A stretch of DNA of 58,133 nt from a bacterium (GTDB lineage Bacteria > Actinomycetota > Acidimicrobiia > Spongiisociales > Spongiisociaceae), in assembly GCA_028821575.1 (NCBI GenBank), contig JAPPFW010000100.1, positions 1 to 58,133 of the forward strand. The letters are read 5' to 3'. Every line of letters begins with the position of its first letter. The first letter of the stretch is position 1. The notes beneath the pieces are model-generated. The model was not told the origin of the DNA, ran no database searches, and was given only the letters and a program-made list of their open reading frames with translations. The translations under genes were made by a program, and so were the position numbers. Below are positions 17,593-26,645 of the stretch, one piece after another.

Positions 17593-18648
17593 ATGACGAA
17601 CTACGTCGACTTGCCGGACAGCTCGATCCGAAACGAGTTGGACGCCGACACCGAACTGCGCCTCTACGCCGCTATGCGGAACTTCTGGCACCCGGTTATG
17701 TATGCAGAAGAACTCGGGGACGATCCCGAAGGAGTTGTTCTGCTCGGCGAGGAACTGGTGCTGGCGCGCATGGACGGAGAGGTAAGGTGCTTCCGTGACC
17801 TGTGCTGCCACCGAGGGGCTGCGCTGTCGCTCGGCTGGAACGAGGGCAATCAGCTGCGTTGCCTGTATCACGGGTGGACCTATGGAGTCGACGGGGTTTG
17901 CACATCGATCCCGGCCCGATTCGGTACGCGGATACCGACTCGGGCGAGGCTCCAGGCCTTCCACACCCGCGAGGCGACCGGTCTTATCTGGGTTTGCCTC
18001 GCCGAGCAACCGTTATTCGATGTCCCCGAATTCGCGGAGCACGACAACCCGGAGTTCAAAGTGCTTCGGGGACCGTTCTATGACTGGAGAACGAGCGCCC
18101 ATCGCCGCCTCGAGAACTTCATGGACTTCGCCCATTTTGCCTACGTCCACGACGGCGTACTCGGAAGTAGCGATGATCCGGAGGTTCCCGAGCACGACGT
18201 GTGGAAAGCGACCGATTCTGAACTCGCGTTCCATCGAAGCGTGAAGGAACCGATCGAGGGTCTCACCGGCTACGAATCGGATGATCCACTCATCGATGTG
18301 GACTACACCTACCGGCTGACGATGCCGATCAGCATCCACTTCGACCGTCACTACCTACCCGGGGAAGCACGCTACGTCTTGTTCTTGGCCTGCTCACCCG
18401 TGGGTCCCAAGCATGTTCGGTCCTTCTGGTTTCTCGCCAGGAACTATGCCCTCGACACAGACGACCAGGAGTTCCTGGACTTCGAGCGGTTCGTCCAGGA
18501 ACAAGATCGCCCGGTCGTCGAGAGTCAACGACCCGAGATGCTCCCTTATGATCTAACTGCCGAGCTACATGTGAGAGCAGCCGACAAGGTCTCGGTCGCC
18601 TACCGCCGATGGCTGGTCGAGTTGACCAACGAACTCAATCCAACCTGA
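17593..18648 (+). CDS. Rieske non-heme iron oxygenase, alpha subunit
   Basis: A 351-residue oxygenase with [2Fe-2S] ligands Cys71, His73, Cys90 and His93 (the CxH here reads CCH). The mononuclear iron site is ENFMDFAHFAYVH, with Asn175, Asp178, His181 and His186. GGAGG lies at 17576-17580. ATG at 17593 is preferred; TTG at 17584 is in frame but only 3 bp from the Shine-Dalgarno. The sequence resembles the Rieske proteins at 6922 and 49899 (shared ELHVxAADxxxxxYRRWL ending). It heads the plus-strand catabolic block and lacks its own redox partners. Confidence 0.92.
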   Translation: MTNYVDLPDSSIRNELDADTELRLYAAMRNFWHPVMYAEELGDDPEGVVLLGEELVLARMDGEVRCFRDLCCHRGAALSLGWNEGNQLRCLYHGWTYGVDGVCTSIPARFGTRIPTRARLQAFHTREATGLIWVCLAEQPLFDVPEFAEHDNPEFKVLRGPFYDWRTSAHRRLENFMDFAHFAYVHDGVLGSSDDPEVPEHDVWKATDSELAFHRSVKEPIEGLTGYESDDPLIDVDYTYRLTMPISIHFDRHYLPGEARYVLFLACSPVGPKHVRSFWFLARNYALDTDDQEFLDFERFVQEQDRPVVESQRPEMLPYDLTAELHVRAADKVSVAYRRWLVELTNELNPT

Positions 18649-18864
18649 GCCTCCCGAGTGGATACTGTCCGGGATCCAGAGGCTCCCCAGTCTGCTTCCG
18701 CTAGCGCGCTAGTGGAAGTCACACCCGACAGGCCATGCTCAGACGTGCTCGTTACCACTTTCCGCCTCCGTGATATCGAGCCATCTTCCCCGGCGAATGA
18801 CTTGCCCTCACCATCGCACAAGAGCATTCTGTATTGACAACGTCCGTATCGGAAGGGAATCGGG

Positions 18865-20454
18865 ATGGAGACATTCGACATCGTTGTGATCGGCTCGGGA
18901 AACAACGGGCTCACCGTCGCCAACTACCTAGCCAAAGCAGGGCTCTCCGTGGTCGTCCTCGAACGCAGACTCCAAGAAGGGGGAGGGCTCTCCACCGAGC
19001 AGATCTTCCCCGGCTATTACTTCAATTTCCATTCGGTGTTCCATATCTTCGCTTCTGAACCACCCGCCTATCAAGACTTCGAACTCGACAAGTACGGCGG
19101 TGTCTACATCGTTCCCGACACAAACTTCGGCATCCCCCTACGGGACGGGCGCTGCCTGTTGATCTACGGGGACGGGGAGCGAACCTACCGGGCTCTTTCC
19201 CAGTTTTCCGCGGCGGACGCGGAAACCCTGCTGGACATGCAGCGGTACTACGAGGCGATGCGCGCCTACCACTACGCCCCTCCCCTACCGGCGGGAGAGT
19301 GGCGCGATCGGCTCGAGCGCCGTTTCGGCGCGGTCGGGACCGAGTTCTTCGACCTCGCCCAGAAGAGTCCGTCCGAGGTCGTGGAAGGTCTCTTCGAGGA
19401 TCCGACCGTTCGGTCGAGCCTGTTCTTCAGTACCAGCGCGGTTCGTATGCGCGAGGCTCTGCCCGGAACCGGATTCGGCACCCTTCGCATGTTGTTACGT
19501 CTCGGCCGGTACGGGCTCGCCCGGGGTGGAAGCAATATGATCGCCAAGGCCCTAGTCAACTTCCTGACCGCACACGGCGGTCGAATACGGCAGCAGGCAC
19601 ACGTTGAGAAGATCCTTGTGGAGCACGGGAGAGCGGTCGGCGTGAAGCTACGCGACGGAACGGTGTACCGAGCGCGCCGGGCTGTGGTGAGCAACGTCGA
19701 TCCCGCCCAGACGTTCTTGCGAATGGTCGGCGCTGAGCACCTCCCATCGAAAGAGGTCGCAAGGGTGGAAGGATGGCAGATGAACGAGTCCGCCCTGTTC
19801 GGCGCGCACATGGTGCTCCGGGATCCCCCGGATTACACGGTAGCCGAGCGATACCCGGACATGAATGAGACGTTCCACCAGACGTTCGGATATGACGTAC
19901 CGGAGGAGATCCACGATCACTTCCGCGAGATAGAGGAGGGTAGGCCTCCGTCCAAGCCTGGGGGTGAAGCGTGGGTGCCTACCATCTTCGATCCCTCCCA
20001 AGGCCCGGGCGGTTTCCATACAGCAGGTTTCTGGCAGTTCGTTCCCTACGACGTAGAGGGCCGCGGCCCGGAATACTGGGACGAGATAAGGGATGCATAC
20101 TTCGACCGTATCCTCGCTCGATGGCGAGAGTACGCACCCAACATGACGGCGGAGAACGTCGTCCATCGCTTCACCTACACCCCGGTCGACAATGCCAACG
20201 CCATCATCAACATGATTCAGGGGGACGATCACATGGGAAGCTACAGCAACGGCCAGGTGGGGGTCGGCCGGCAGCCCTACCGAACGTCCGTCGAGGCTCT
20301 ATACATGTGCGGCTCCTGCTGTCACCCCGGCGGGTCGATCACGTTCGCTCCCGGTTACAACGCGGTGAACGTGATCGCCGAGGATCTCGGCCTGAAGCGC
20401 TGGTGGCCCAAGCCGGACTTCTTGGAAGGCTATGGGTTCTTCGAGGACTGGTAG
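18865..20454 (+). CDS. CrtI/phytoene dehydrogenase-like FAD oxidoreductase
   Basis: A 529-residue flavoprotein of the COG1233 type. The N-terminal dinucleotide fold is IVVIGSGNNGLTVANYLAKAG with the acidic Glu in VVLERR, then GGGLSTEQIFPGYYFN. The C-terminal FAD site is MCGSCCHPGGSITFAPGYNA, typical of the family. The ATG has GGAAGGGA 6 bp upstream. Relatives desaturate carotenoids or oxidise amines and alcohols. No carotenoid genes are present, so a catabolic oxidation between the Rieske oxygenase and the aldehyde dehydrogenase is more likely. Confidence 0.82.
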   Translation: METFDIVVIGSGNNGLTVANYLAKAGLSVVVLERRLQEGGGLSTEQIFPGYYFNFHSVFHIFASEPPAYQDFELDKYGGVYIVPDTNFGIPLRDGRCLLIYGDGERTYRALSQFSAADAETLLDMQRYYEAMRAYHYAPPLPAGEWRDRLERRFGAVGTEFFDLAQKSPSEVVEGLFEDPTVRSSLFFSTSAVRMREALPGTGFGTLRMLLRLGRYGLARGGSNMIAKALVNFLTAHGGRIRQQAHVEKILVEHGRAVGVKLRDGTVYRARRAVVSNVDPAQTFLRMVGAEHLPSKEVARVEGWQMNESALFGAHMVLRDPPDYTVAERYPDMNETFHQTFGYDVPEEIHDHFREIEEGRPPSKPGGEAWVPTIFDPSQGPGGFHTAGFWQFVPYDVEGRGPEYWDEIRDAYFDRILARWREYAPNMTAENVVHRFTYTPVDNANAIINMIQGDDHMGSYSNGQVGVGRQPYRTSVEALYMCGSCCHPGGSITFAPGYNAVNVIAEDLGLKRWWPKPDFLEGYGFFEDW

Positions 20455-20499
20455 CGGCTCCGCCACCGCCGGTCGCGAGAGGACTTCGTTCTCACTCTA

Positions 20500-20515
20500 C
20501 GAAAAGCTGCTTTCG
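20500..20515. promoter_or_regulatory. Candidate operator, copy 2
   Basis: CGAAAAGCTGCTTTCG is a near-perfect palindrome (CGAAA/TTTCG) 70 bp upstream of the aldehyde dehydrogenase start. It shares AAGCTGCTTTCG with 17456-17471. Its position suggests an internal promoter for the ALDH-IclR-SDR genes and possible IclR autoregulation. Confidence 0.45.
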
Positions 20516-20585
20516 ATCTACGGCAGAACGGATGTAGGCTGCCGTCGACAGCGTCTGCAGGCGCGCAACGACTTTCGAGGAACAT

Positions 20586-22034
20586 ATGACGCTCTCATCA
20601 GTTCTTTCCAAGACGGAATTGCCCCTCCGGCCCGACGTGGTCGCAGCCGGCGAGACGCTATCCGGGGATCCCTTGGAGGTGCGATCTCCCTGGGATGGCT
20701 CCCTGGTAGGACTCGTACCGACCGGCGGCCGATCGGAGACGTCGGACGCTATAGACGCGGCTCACCAGGCGACTCGGTCACCCCTTCCGGCATTCCGCAG
20801 GGCCGAGATCCTCGACGGCGCAGCCGCCGGTATCCAAGCCAATCGGGACGCCTTCGCCCGCATATTGGCGCTAGAAATAGGAAAGCCTGTGAGCCAGGCG
20901 TTGGTCGAGGTCGACCGATGCGTCCAGACATTCAGGTTCTCGGCGGCCGAAGCCCGCACCCTGACCGGAACAGGCGTCGCGTTCGACGCGCATCCCGCCG
21001 GGGTGGGCCATCGCGGCTTCACCATCCGGGTTCCGATCGGGGTCATAGCCGCGATAACTCCGTTCAACTTCCCGCTGAACCTGGCAGCTCACAAGATAGG
21101 TCCAGCCATAGCGACTGGATGCGGTGTGGTCTTGAAGCCGTCACGGGATGCTCCGCTCGCAGCTACCGCGCTGGCCGGCCTTCTCTACGAGGCCGGCCTT
21201 CCCAGAGAGGCCCTGTCCGTCGTAGTCGGCTCCTCGTCGGAGATCGGCGACGTCCTCATCGCCGACCAGCGTGTGGGAATGATCACCTTCACCGGATCCA
21301 GCGAAGTAGGTTGGCAATTGGCGGCCCGAGCCCCCCAGAAGCGTGTCAGTCTCGAGTTGGGCAACTCCACGCCGGTCGTCGTGTGTGCTGACGCCGATCT
21401 GGCCGCAGCAGCCGGGTCGGTGGCCGCGAGTGGGTTCGCCTTCGCCGGACAGTCCTGCATTTCGGTGCAGCGGGTCATCGTCGAGGAGTCGGTTCACAGC
21501 CGCTTCGTCGACGAACTGGTCGGAGCGAGCGCCGGCAAGATCCTTGGGAACCCAACCGACCCGGATACGTTCGTGGGCCCCCTCATCAACGACAGGGCCC
21601 GGGAACGCGTAGCCGCATGGATCGAAGAAGCACAGGAAAGCGGCGCGACGCCTTTGGTCGGCTCCACCAACGGTGGGCCCCACCTCGGTCCGACCGTGCT
21701 GGATGATGTCGATACAGCGAGCCGGGTCTGGCTGGATGAGGTGTTCGGCCCGGTTGTCGGCATCCGGACTTTCCGTCACTTCTCCGAGGCCATCGAGGCT
21801 GCCAACGCCACCGAGTACGGACTGCAGGCGGGCATCTTCACGACGGACATCCGCAAGGCGCTCGACGCCGCCGAGCAACTCGACTTCGGCGGCGTGACGA
21901 TTAACGAGACGCCGACCTTCCGTGTCGATCAGATGCCTTACGGAGGAACGAAGATATCCGGCAACACCAGGGAAGGTCCCAGATACACCGTAAGGGAGAT
22001 GACCGAAGAACGCGTGGTGGTGATCGGAGGATGA
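20586..22034 (+). CDS. NAD(P)-dependent aldehyde dehydrogenase
   Basis: A 482-residue ALDH-superfamily enzyme that oxidises an aldehyde or semialdehyde to its acid. Key residues are Asn161 (TPFNFPLN), Lys184 (VVLKPSRDAP), the TGSSEVG cofactor loop (237-243), general base Glu257 (LELGN) and catalytic Cys291 (FAGQSCIS). GAGGA lies just before the ATG. The 482-residue length fits succinate-semialdehyde/lactaldehyde-type enzymes. Downstream of an aminotransferase pathway it could oxidise a semialdehyde. The IclR gene follows almost directly. Confidence 0.93.
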   Translation: MTLSSVLSKTELPLRPDVVAAGETLSGDPLEVRSPWDGSLVGLVPTGGRSETSDAIDAAHQATRSPLPAFRRAEILDGAAAGIQANRDAFARILALEIGKPVSQALVEVDRCVQTFRFSAAEARTLTGTGVAFDAHPAGVGHRGFTIRVPIGVIAAITPFNFPLNLAAHKIGPAIATGCGVVLKPSRDAPLAATALAGLLYEAGLPREALSVVVGSSSEIGDVLIADQRVGMITFTGSSEVGWQLAARAPQKRVSLELGNSTPVVVCADADLAAAAGSVAASGFAFAGQSCISVQRVIVEESVHSRFVDELVGASAGKILGNPTDPDTFVGPLINDRARERVAAWIEEAQESGATPLVGSTNGGPHLGPTVLDDVDTASRVWLDEVFGPVVGIRTFRHFSEAIEAANATEYGLQAGIFTTDIRKALDAAEQLDFGGVTINETPTFRVDQMPYGGTKISGNTREGPRYTVREMTEERVVVIGG

Positions 22035-22119
22035 TCTGACGGTTTCCGCCGCGTCCCGCAGCTCCCAGCTTGGAGATGCCCTCTATCCTCGGGTCACCAC
22101 GACCGGTTCGGGTCCCAGG

Positions 22120-22929
22120 GTGCTCGACCGGACGTTCGCGATCCTGCGCCTGTTCACACCCGAATTCCCCGATTGGACCGTTACCGAGGCCGCCGATGCG
22201 CTGGATCTGCCCGTACCTACCGTGCACCGCCTCCTAGCCGCTCTCCAGCACCACGGATACGTGGCAAGGGACGAAGCGTCCAAGCGGTACCGGCTCGGTG
22301 TCTCCGCGTTCGAACTGGGGAGGAGGGCAACCGCGTCGACCGACCTGCGGTCGGCCAGTCTGAAGGTTCTGGAGTCGATGGCTTCAGCCAGCGGCGAGAC
22401 CGTGCTGCTAACGGCTATCGGTCCCGATCGGCGTACTTCGGTGTGCCTAGAACGGGTCGAGAGCAGGAACCCCCTCCGACTGTCGGTGGTTCCGGGGCTA
22501 CGGGTCCCGCTCCACGCAGGGGCTTCCCAAAAGGCTCTCCTCGCCTACATGAGCGATGTCGACTTGCATGCGTTCATAGAGGGTGGACTGCCTTCCCTAT
22601 GCGATGCGACGATCACTGACCCGGATGCACTGAAGAAGGAGCTTGAGGCGATCCGCAGCCGGGGTTGGGCAACCTCCTACCAGGAGACGAACCTAGGCCT
22701 CTGGGGGATTGCGATCACGTTGCTCGATGCCGGAACGAAGGCCGTGGCAGCAGTAGGGCTGGCTGGACCCAGGGCGCGCCTACCGAAGTCGCGGTTACCC
22801 GAGGTTCTCCACGTGCTGGACGAGGGTGCGCGCGCCATAGCTGCGAGCAGGGCCTTGACAACCTCGACCCAGTTGACGACAGGCGAATCGCCCGCAAGTG
22901 AAACTCGAAGAGATCCAAACCAGGAATAG
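22120..22929 (+). CDS. IclR-family transcriptional regulator
   Basis: A 269-residue regulator with an N-terminal winged helix-turn-helix (WTVTEAADALDLPVPTVHRL) and the C-terminal IclR effector domain (GETVLLTAIG, LRVPLHAGASQKALLAYM). The GTG at 22120 leaves almost no residues before the HTH and has a poor ribosome site. The frame is open back to 22024, and a CTG at 22036 lies 4 bp after GGAGGA, so the protein may start there with 28 extra residues. It probably regulates the surrounding catabolic genes; candidate sites are at 17456 and 20500. Confidence 0.88.
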   Translation: MLDRTFAILRLFTPEFPDWTVTEAADALDLPVPTVHRLLAALQHHGYVARDEASKRYRLGVSAFELGRRATASTDLRSASLKVLESMASASGETVLLTAIGPDRRTSVCLERVESRNPLRLSVVPGLRVPLHAGASQKALLAYMSDVDLHAFIEGGLPSLCDATITDPDALKKELEAIRSRGWATSYQETNLGLWGIAITLLDAGTKAVAAVGLAGPRARLPKSRLPEVLHVLDEGARAIAASRALTTSTQLTTGESPASETRRDPNQE

Positions 22930-22948
22930 GTTCAAAGGAGAAGGGCCG

Positions 22949-23779
22949 TTGACGACATCAAGCCAGACACTTCTAGATTCGTCGGCACCGACATCGGCGC
23001 TGAGCGGGAAGGTTGCGGTAGTCACGGGAGCCGCGAAGGGACTCGGTGCCGCCATCACCCTGGACCTGGCTCGCCAGGGCGCGGACATCGCTCTCGCGGC
23101 AAGGGAGGAGGACGCCCTGCGCCATCACGCCGACCACCTGGACAGTGAGTACGGTCATCGTTCGTCACTCGTCGTCAGGACAGATGTTCTCTCCGAGTCC
23201 GACGTGGAGAACCTGGTGAAGGAGACAGTGAGCCGATTCGGGGGCATCGACATCCTGGTGAACACAGCCGGTGGTACGGGGCCGATCGAAACGCCGGCTC
23301 AGAACGTCGACGTGCAGGCCTTCAGAGACATTCTTGAACTGAACGTGCTGGGAACGTTCGCCGTGTGCAAGTACGCCATCCCCAGCATGATCGAGCGTCG
23401 CGACGGCCGGATCGTGAACATTTCGGGCACGAGCGGCCTGCGGGGCTACATCAACCGCGCTGGTTACTCGTCGTCGAAGTGGGCGGTCCGTGGTCTCACC
23501 CGTACCCTGGCACTCGAACTCGGCCAGTACGGCATCACAGTCAACGCGGTTTGTCCCAACGTCACGCACGGCGACCGCATGACGCGGATCGTCAACACCA
23601 AGGCCGCCACTCTGGGGGTTACCCCCGAGGAGGTCTATTCCGACTTCGCTTCGCAGACCGCTCTGGGCCGGTTCATCGACAGCGGCGACATCGCGGCCGC
23701 AGTCTCGTTCCTGGTGTCGAACGGCGCCCGCAACATCACCGGCCATGACATCGTCGTAGACGCCGGCTGGGACGTGTGA
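22949..23779 (+). CDS. SDR-family NAD(P)-dependent oxidoreductase
   Basis: A 276-residue classical SDR: TGAAKGLG (26-33), NTAGG (105-109), catalytic Ser159, Tyr173 and Lys177 (YSSSK). The TTG at 22949 is preferred because AAAGGAG lies 8 bp upstream; an in-frame GTG at 22898 overlaps the IclR gene and lacks this. Adjacent to the carbon-nitrogen hydrolase gene. Substrate unknown. Confidence 0.88.
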   Translation: MTTSSQTLLDSSAPTSALSGKVAVVTGAAKGLGAAITLDLARQGADIALAAREEDALRHHADHLDSEYGHRSSLVVRTDVLSESDVENLVKETVSRFGGIDILVNTAGGTGPIETPAQNVDVQAFRDILELNVLGTFAVCKYAIPSMIERRDGRIVNISGTSGLRGYINRAGYSSSKWAVRGLTRTLALELGQYGITVNAVCPNVTHGDRMTRIVNTKAATLGVTPEEVYSDFASQTALGRFIDSGDIAAAVSFLVSNGARNITGHDIVVDAGWDV

Positions 23780-23813
23780 CACGACCCGGCATGAGTTCCT
23801 CCCCGGAGAACGG

Positions 23814-24680
23814 ATGCAGGTAGCCGCCGTCCAGACCGGACCGGTCGACGAGCGTCCTGCGTCGGCCGTCCGGCGGGCCTTCCGCCAACTCGGCGATCTC
23901 TCACCCGATCTCGTCGTGTTCCCCGAACTGTTCAGCCTTCCGTTCTGGTGCGTCGGTCACACCCGCCCCGACTTCTTCGCGTGGGCCGAGGACCTCGAAG
24001 GGGAGACCCTGACGGCCGCCCGGGAAGAGGTGAGGGAGCGAGGATGCCACGCGGTCGTGCCGTTCTTCGAACGAGGCCCGCTCCCCGGCGAGTACTTCAA
24101 CAGCGCAGCTGTTCTCGGACCCGACGGCTCGATCATCCGAGGGCTGCTCCCCGGCGGCGCAGAGGCCCCGGTGTACAGGAAGAACGCCATCTCGTCATAC
24201 AACTGGGGCGGGTCTGTCAACGACGAGAAGTACTACTTCCGCGTTGGGCCCGGCTACCCCGTCTTCCCTACAGGTGTCGGAAAGCTCGGTGTGCTCATCT
24301 GCTACGACAGGTGGTTCTCGGAGGCCTGGAGGCTTCTTGCGCTCGCCGGAGCCGAGGTGATCTGCATCCCCAACGCCTCGAGCGGCGCTGTCTCAGAACT
24401 GTTCATCCCCTCCATCCGAACGTGGTCAGCCCAGAACGTGGTGTTCTCCGTCGCGGTCAACCGGGCGGGCTCAGAGACCGTGAACGAGGTGACGACCGCC
24501 TTCTACGGTCTGAGTTGCCTGACTTCCCCCCGGGGCAAGTTGCTGGATGCTGCACCGGAGGGGGAACCGGGTGTCGCCTCCGCAGTACTCGACCTCGAGG
24601 AAATCGCCGAAGCCAGGATGGACCAGACCATGTATCGCGATCGGCGACCGGAGCTCTACCCCCCGTTGACCTGGTCATGA
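23814..24680 (+). CDS. Nitrilase-superfamily amidohydrolase (beta-ureidopropionase-like)
   Basis: A 288-residue carbon-nitrogen hydrolase with the complete Glu-Lys-Cys triad: Glu38 (VVFPELF), Lys123 (VYRKNAIS) and Cys163 (LICYDRWF), plus the second Glu138. The family includes N-carbamoyl-beta-alanine and N-carbamoylputrescine amidohydrolases, which release CO2 and ammonia from N-carbamoyl compounds. With the hydantoinase at 32358 and the aminotransferase at 30969 in the same strand block, an N-carbamoyl amino acid is the likely substrate (inference). Its stop overlaps the UbiD start (ATGA). Confidence 0.87.
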   Translation: MQVAAVQTGPVDERPASAVRRAFRQLGDLSPDLVVFPELFSLPFWCVGHTRPDFFAWAEDLEGETLTAAREEVRERGCHAVVPFFERGPLPGEYFNSAAVLGPDGSIIRGLLPGGAEAPVYRKNAISSYNWGGSVNDEKYYFRVGPGYPVFPTGVGKLGVLICYDRWFSEAWRLLALAGAEVICIPNASSGAVSELFIPSIRTWSAQNVVFSVAVNRAGSETVNEVTTAFYGLSCLTSPRGKLLDAAPEGEPGVASAVLDLEEIAEARMDQTMYRDRRPELYPPLTWS

Positions 24681-26086
24681 GCATCCCGACCAACCTCCGG
24701 ACAGGGATCGACCTGCTCGACCGCGAGGGCGGCCTGGTCCGAATCAAGCGGCAGGCGGACCCGGTCGGAGAGGTCACCGCTGTCATGACCGCCCTCGAGG
24801 ACCGAGGTGACTGGTCGGCGGTTCTGTTCGAATCGATCAAGGGATACGAAGACTGGCGCATCGCCGGGTCGGTATTCTCCGATCGTTCGAACGTCGCCGC
24901 GATGCTGGGAGCCGACCGGGGGCGTTTGGTAGCCGAGTTGAGCGACCGGCTCGCCCATCCCGTACCCACGACCGCAGCACGGTCGGCGCCTGTTCAGGAA
25001 GTGGTCCTGGCCGGTGACGACGCCTCCCTGGATCACATCCCGCTGGTGTGGCATCACGAGCGGGACGCCGGCCGGTACATATCCATGGGGCTGACATTCG
25101 TCAGGGATCCTGACACCGGTAAGCGGAACGTCGGGATCTACCGCTTCATGCAACGTGATGCCCGAACCCTCGTTCCTTCGCTCACGTCCATCTCCAACAT
25201 CGCCGACATCTTCCGCCGCCAGGAAGCTCGGAACGAGCCCTTGGACATCGCCATCGTCCCGTCGGCTTCACCTGCGCTGACGCTGGCGGCCAGCTACCGG
25301 GCGGCCCTGGGAACCGACGAGTGCACGCTGGCCGGCGGGCTGCAGAAGGCGCCGGTGGAACTCATACCGGCGCTCACCGTCGACGCCGACGTGCCCGCCG
25401 ACGCGGAGGTGGTCATCGAGGCGCGTATCCGACCGGGCGAGCGACATCCGGAAGCGCCCTTCGCCGACATGTCCGGGTCCTACAGCCGGGTCAAGCACGG
25501 CCCGCTCGTGGTGGTCAGCGCCATCACCCGGCGAACCGACCCTATTCTCCAGCTCGCCTTCTCCGGTCATCCCGACGCCACCAACATGGCCGCGATCGGC
25601 CACGAGATAGCCATCTGGCGCGCAGTCCAGGCTTCCTCGTCCAATGTGGCCGCGGTCCACGTCCCGGCCAGTGGATACGGGTTCCATTGCTACATGGCTA
25701 TTCGCAAGGAACCCACTGTCGAGGGAGGCGAGCGCGGTGAACAGCGCAACGTAATGCTGGCGGCCTTGGGAGCGGTGCCACAACTGAAGCTCGTGATCGC
25801 CTTCGACCACGACGTGGACATCTTCAACGAGCACCGGGTGCTCGGCGCACTGGCGCGCCGGTTCCAGGCGGTGGATCCCCGCACTGGGAGGAGCCGTCTG
25901 ACCGTCATCGGAGACGCCAAAGGCGCCACTTACGACCCGAGCAGTTTCCACCGTGAGTACCCGAACTCGAAGCTGATGGTCGACGCCACCATCCCCAGCG
26001 ATCTCGATCCTGGGGTTCGGGCCGCGTTCGAGGAAGCAAGACCCGGGTGGCACGAAGAATTCGACCTCGACGCGTATCTGAGTTAG
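24677..26086 (+). CDS. UbiD-family prenylated-FMN decarboxylase
   Basis: A 469-residue UbiD-like enzyme. These use prenylated FMN to decarboxylate, or carboxylate, aromatic and unsaturated acids. Recognisable elements are HIPLVWHHERDAGRYISMG, the cofactor-region stretch NVGIYRFMQRD, HPEAPFADMSGSY carrying the acidic active-site residues, and DVDIFNEHRVLGALA near the C-terminus. The ATG at 24677 overlaps the hydrolase stop by 4 bp. No UbiX prenyltransferase gene is in the window, so the cofactor must come from elsewhere. Confidence 0.9.
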   Translation: MSIPTNLRTGIDLLDREGGLVRIKRQADPVGEVTAVMTALEDRGDWSAVLFESIKGYEDWRIAGSVFSDRSNVAAMLGADRGRLVAELSDRLAHPVPTTAARSAPVQEVVLAGDDASLDHIPLVWHHERDAGRYISMGLTFVRDPDTGKRNVGIYRFMQRDARTLVPSLTSISNIADIFRRQEARNEPLDIAIVPSASPALTLAASYRAALGTDECTLAGGLQKAPVELIPALTVDADVPADAEVVIEARIRPGERHPEAPFADMSGSYSRVKHGPLVVVSAITRRTDPILQLAFSGHPDATNMAAIGHEIAIWRAVQASSSNVAAVHVPASGYGFHCYMAIRKEPTVEGGERGEQRNVMLAALGAVPQLKLVIAFDHDVDIFNEHRVLGALARRFQAVDPRTGRSRLTVIGDAKGATYDPSSFHREYPNSKLMVDATIPSDLDPGVRAAFEEARPGWHEEFDLDAYLS

Positions 26087-26114
26087 AGCAAGCCGATCTG
26101 ATCAGGAGGATGAT

Positions 26115-26645
26115 GTGCCGCCCTTACGAGGTGAGTTGATCAGCCTTCGTCTCGTGCGCAGCGCCGACATCGACGGTCTGTTCGAGCTGCTCAACGACCT
26201 CAGTACGCGCGGTGCTCTGGGCCACTTTCTCAAGTCCGAGACCGGCATCCGACGCCGGTTCGAGGAGGACGGCTACTGGTCCGACAACTCGGGGATGCTG
26301 CTCATGATCGGTACCGGCGCCGACATCGTCGGGTGGATCGCGTTCACTCCCGTCGTCTTCTATTTCTACGGCTACGAGATCTCCTACCAGGTGTTCGGCG
26401 AGCAGTATTCGGGCAAGGGCTATGCAACCGAGGCCCTGGAGTTGCTCACGGACTACCTGTTCTCCACCAAGCTGATGAACCGACTCCAGCTCAGCATCAG
26501 GCCGGACAATCTCGCATCGCGGCGGGTAGCAGAGAAGTGCGGCTACACGAAGGAGGGCGTGATGCGCTCGATCGCGTTCAGCCATGGCCGGTTCCACGAC
26601 ATGGAACTGTGGTCGATCACCCGCCGGATGTACGAGTCGATGTGA
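26115..26645 (+). CDS. GNAT-family N-acetyltransferase (RimJ/RimL-like)
   Basis: A 176-residue acetyltransferase. It opens with LRGELISLRLVRSADIDGLF and has the acetyl-CoA loop region FGEQYSGKGYATEAL (motif A) and RLQLSIRPDNLASRRVAEKCGY, typical of RimJ/RimL proteins. The GTG at 26115 lies 4 bp after AGGAGGA; nearby ATGs are out of frame. It may acetylate an amine intermediate, an antibiotic-like compound or a protein N-terminus. Confidence 0.85.
   Translation: MPPLRGELISLRLVRSADIDGLFELLNDLSTRGALGHFLKSETGIRRRFEEDGYWSDNSGMLLMIGTGADIVGWIAFTPVVFYFYGYEISYQVFGEQYSGKGYATEALELLTDYLFSTKLMNRLQLSIRPDNLASRRVAEKCGYTKEGVMRSIAFSHGRFHDMELWSITRRMYESM

Noticed and set aside
18865..20454. Carotenoid desaturase
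   Set aside because: The fold is CrtI-like, but no phytoene synthase or other carotenoid gene is present and the neighbours are catabolic.
23948..24676. Long N-terminal extension of the UbiD reading frame
   Set aside because: It is the out-of-frame shadow of the nitrilase-family gene; the UbiD domain starts at the ATG at 24677 with a normal ATGA coupling.
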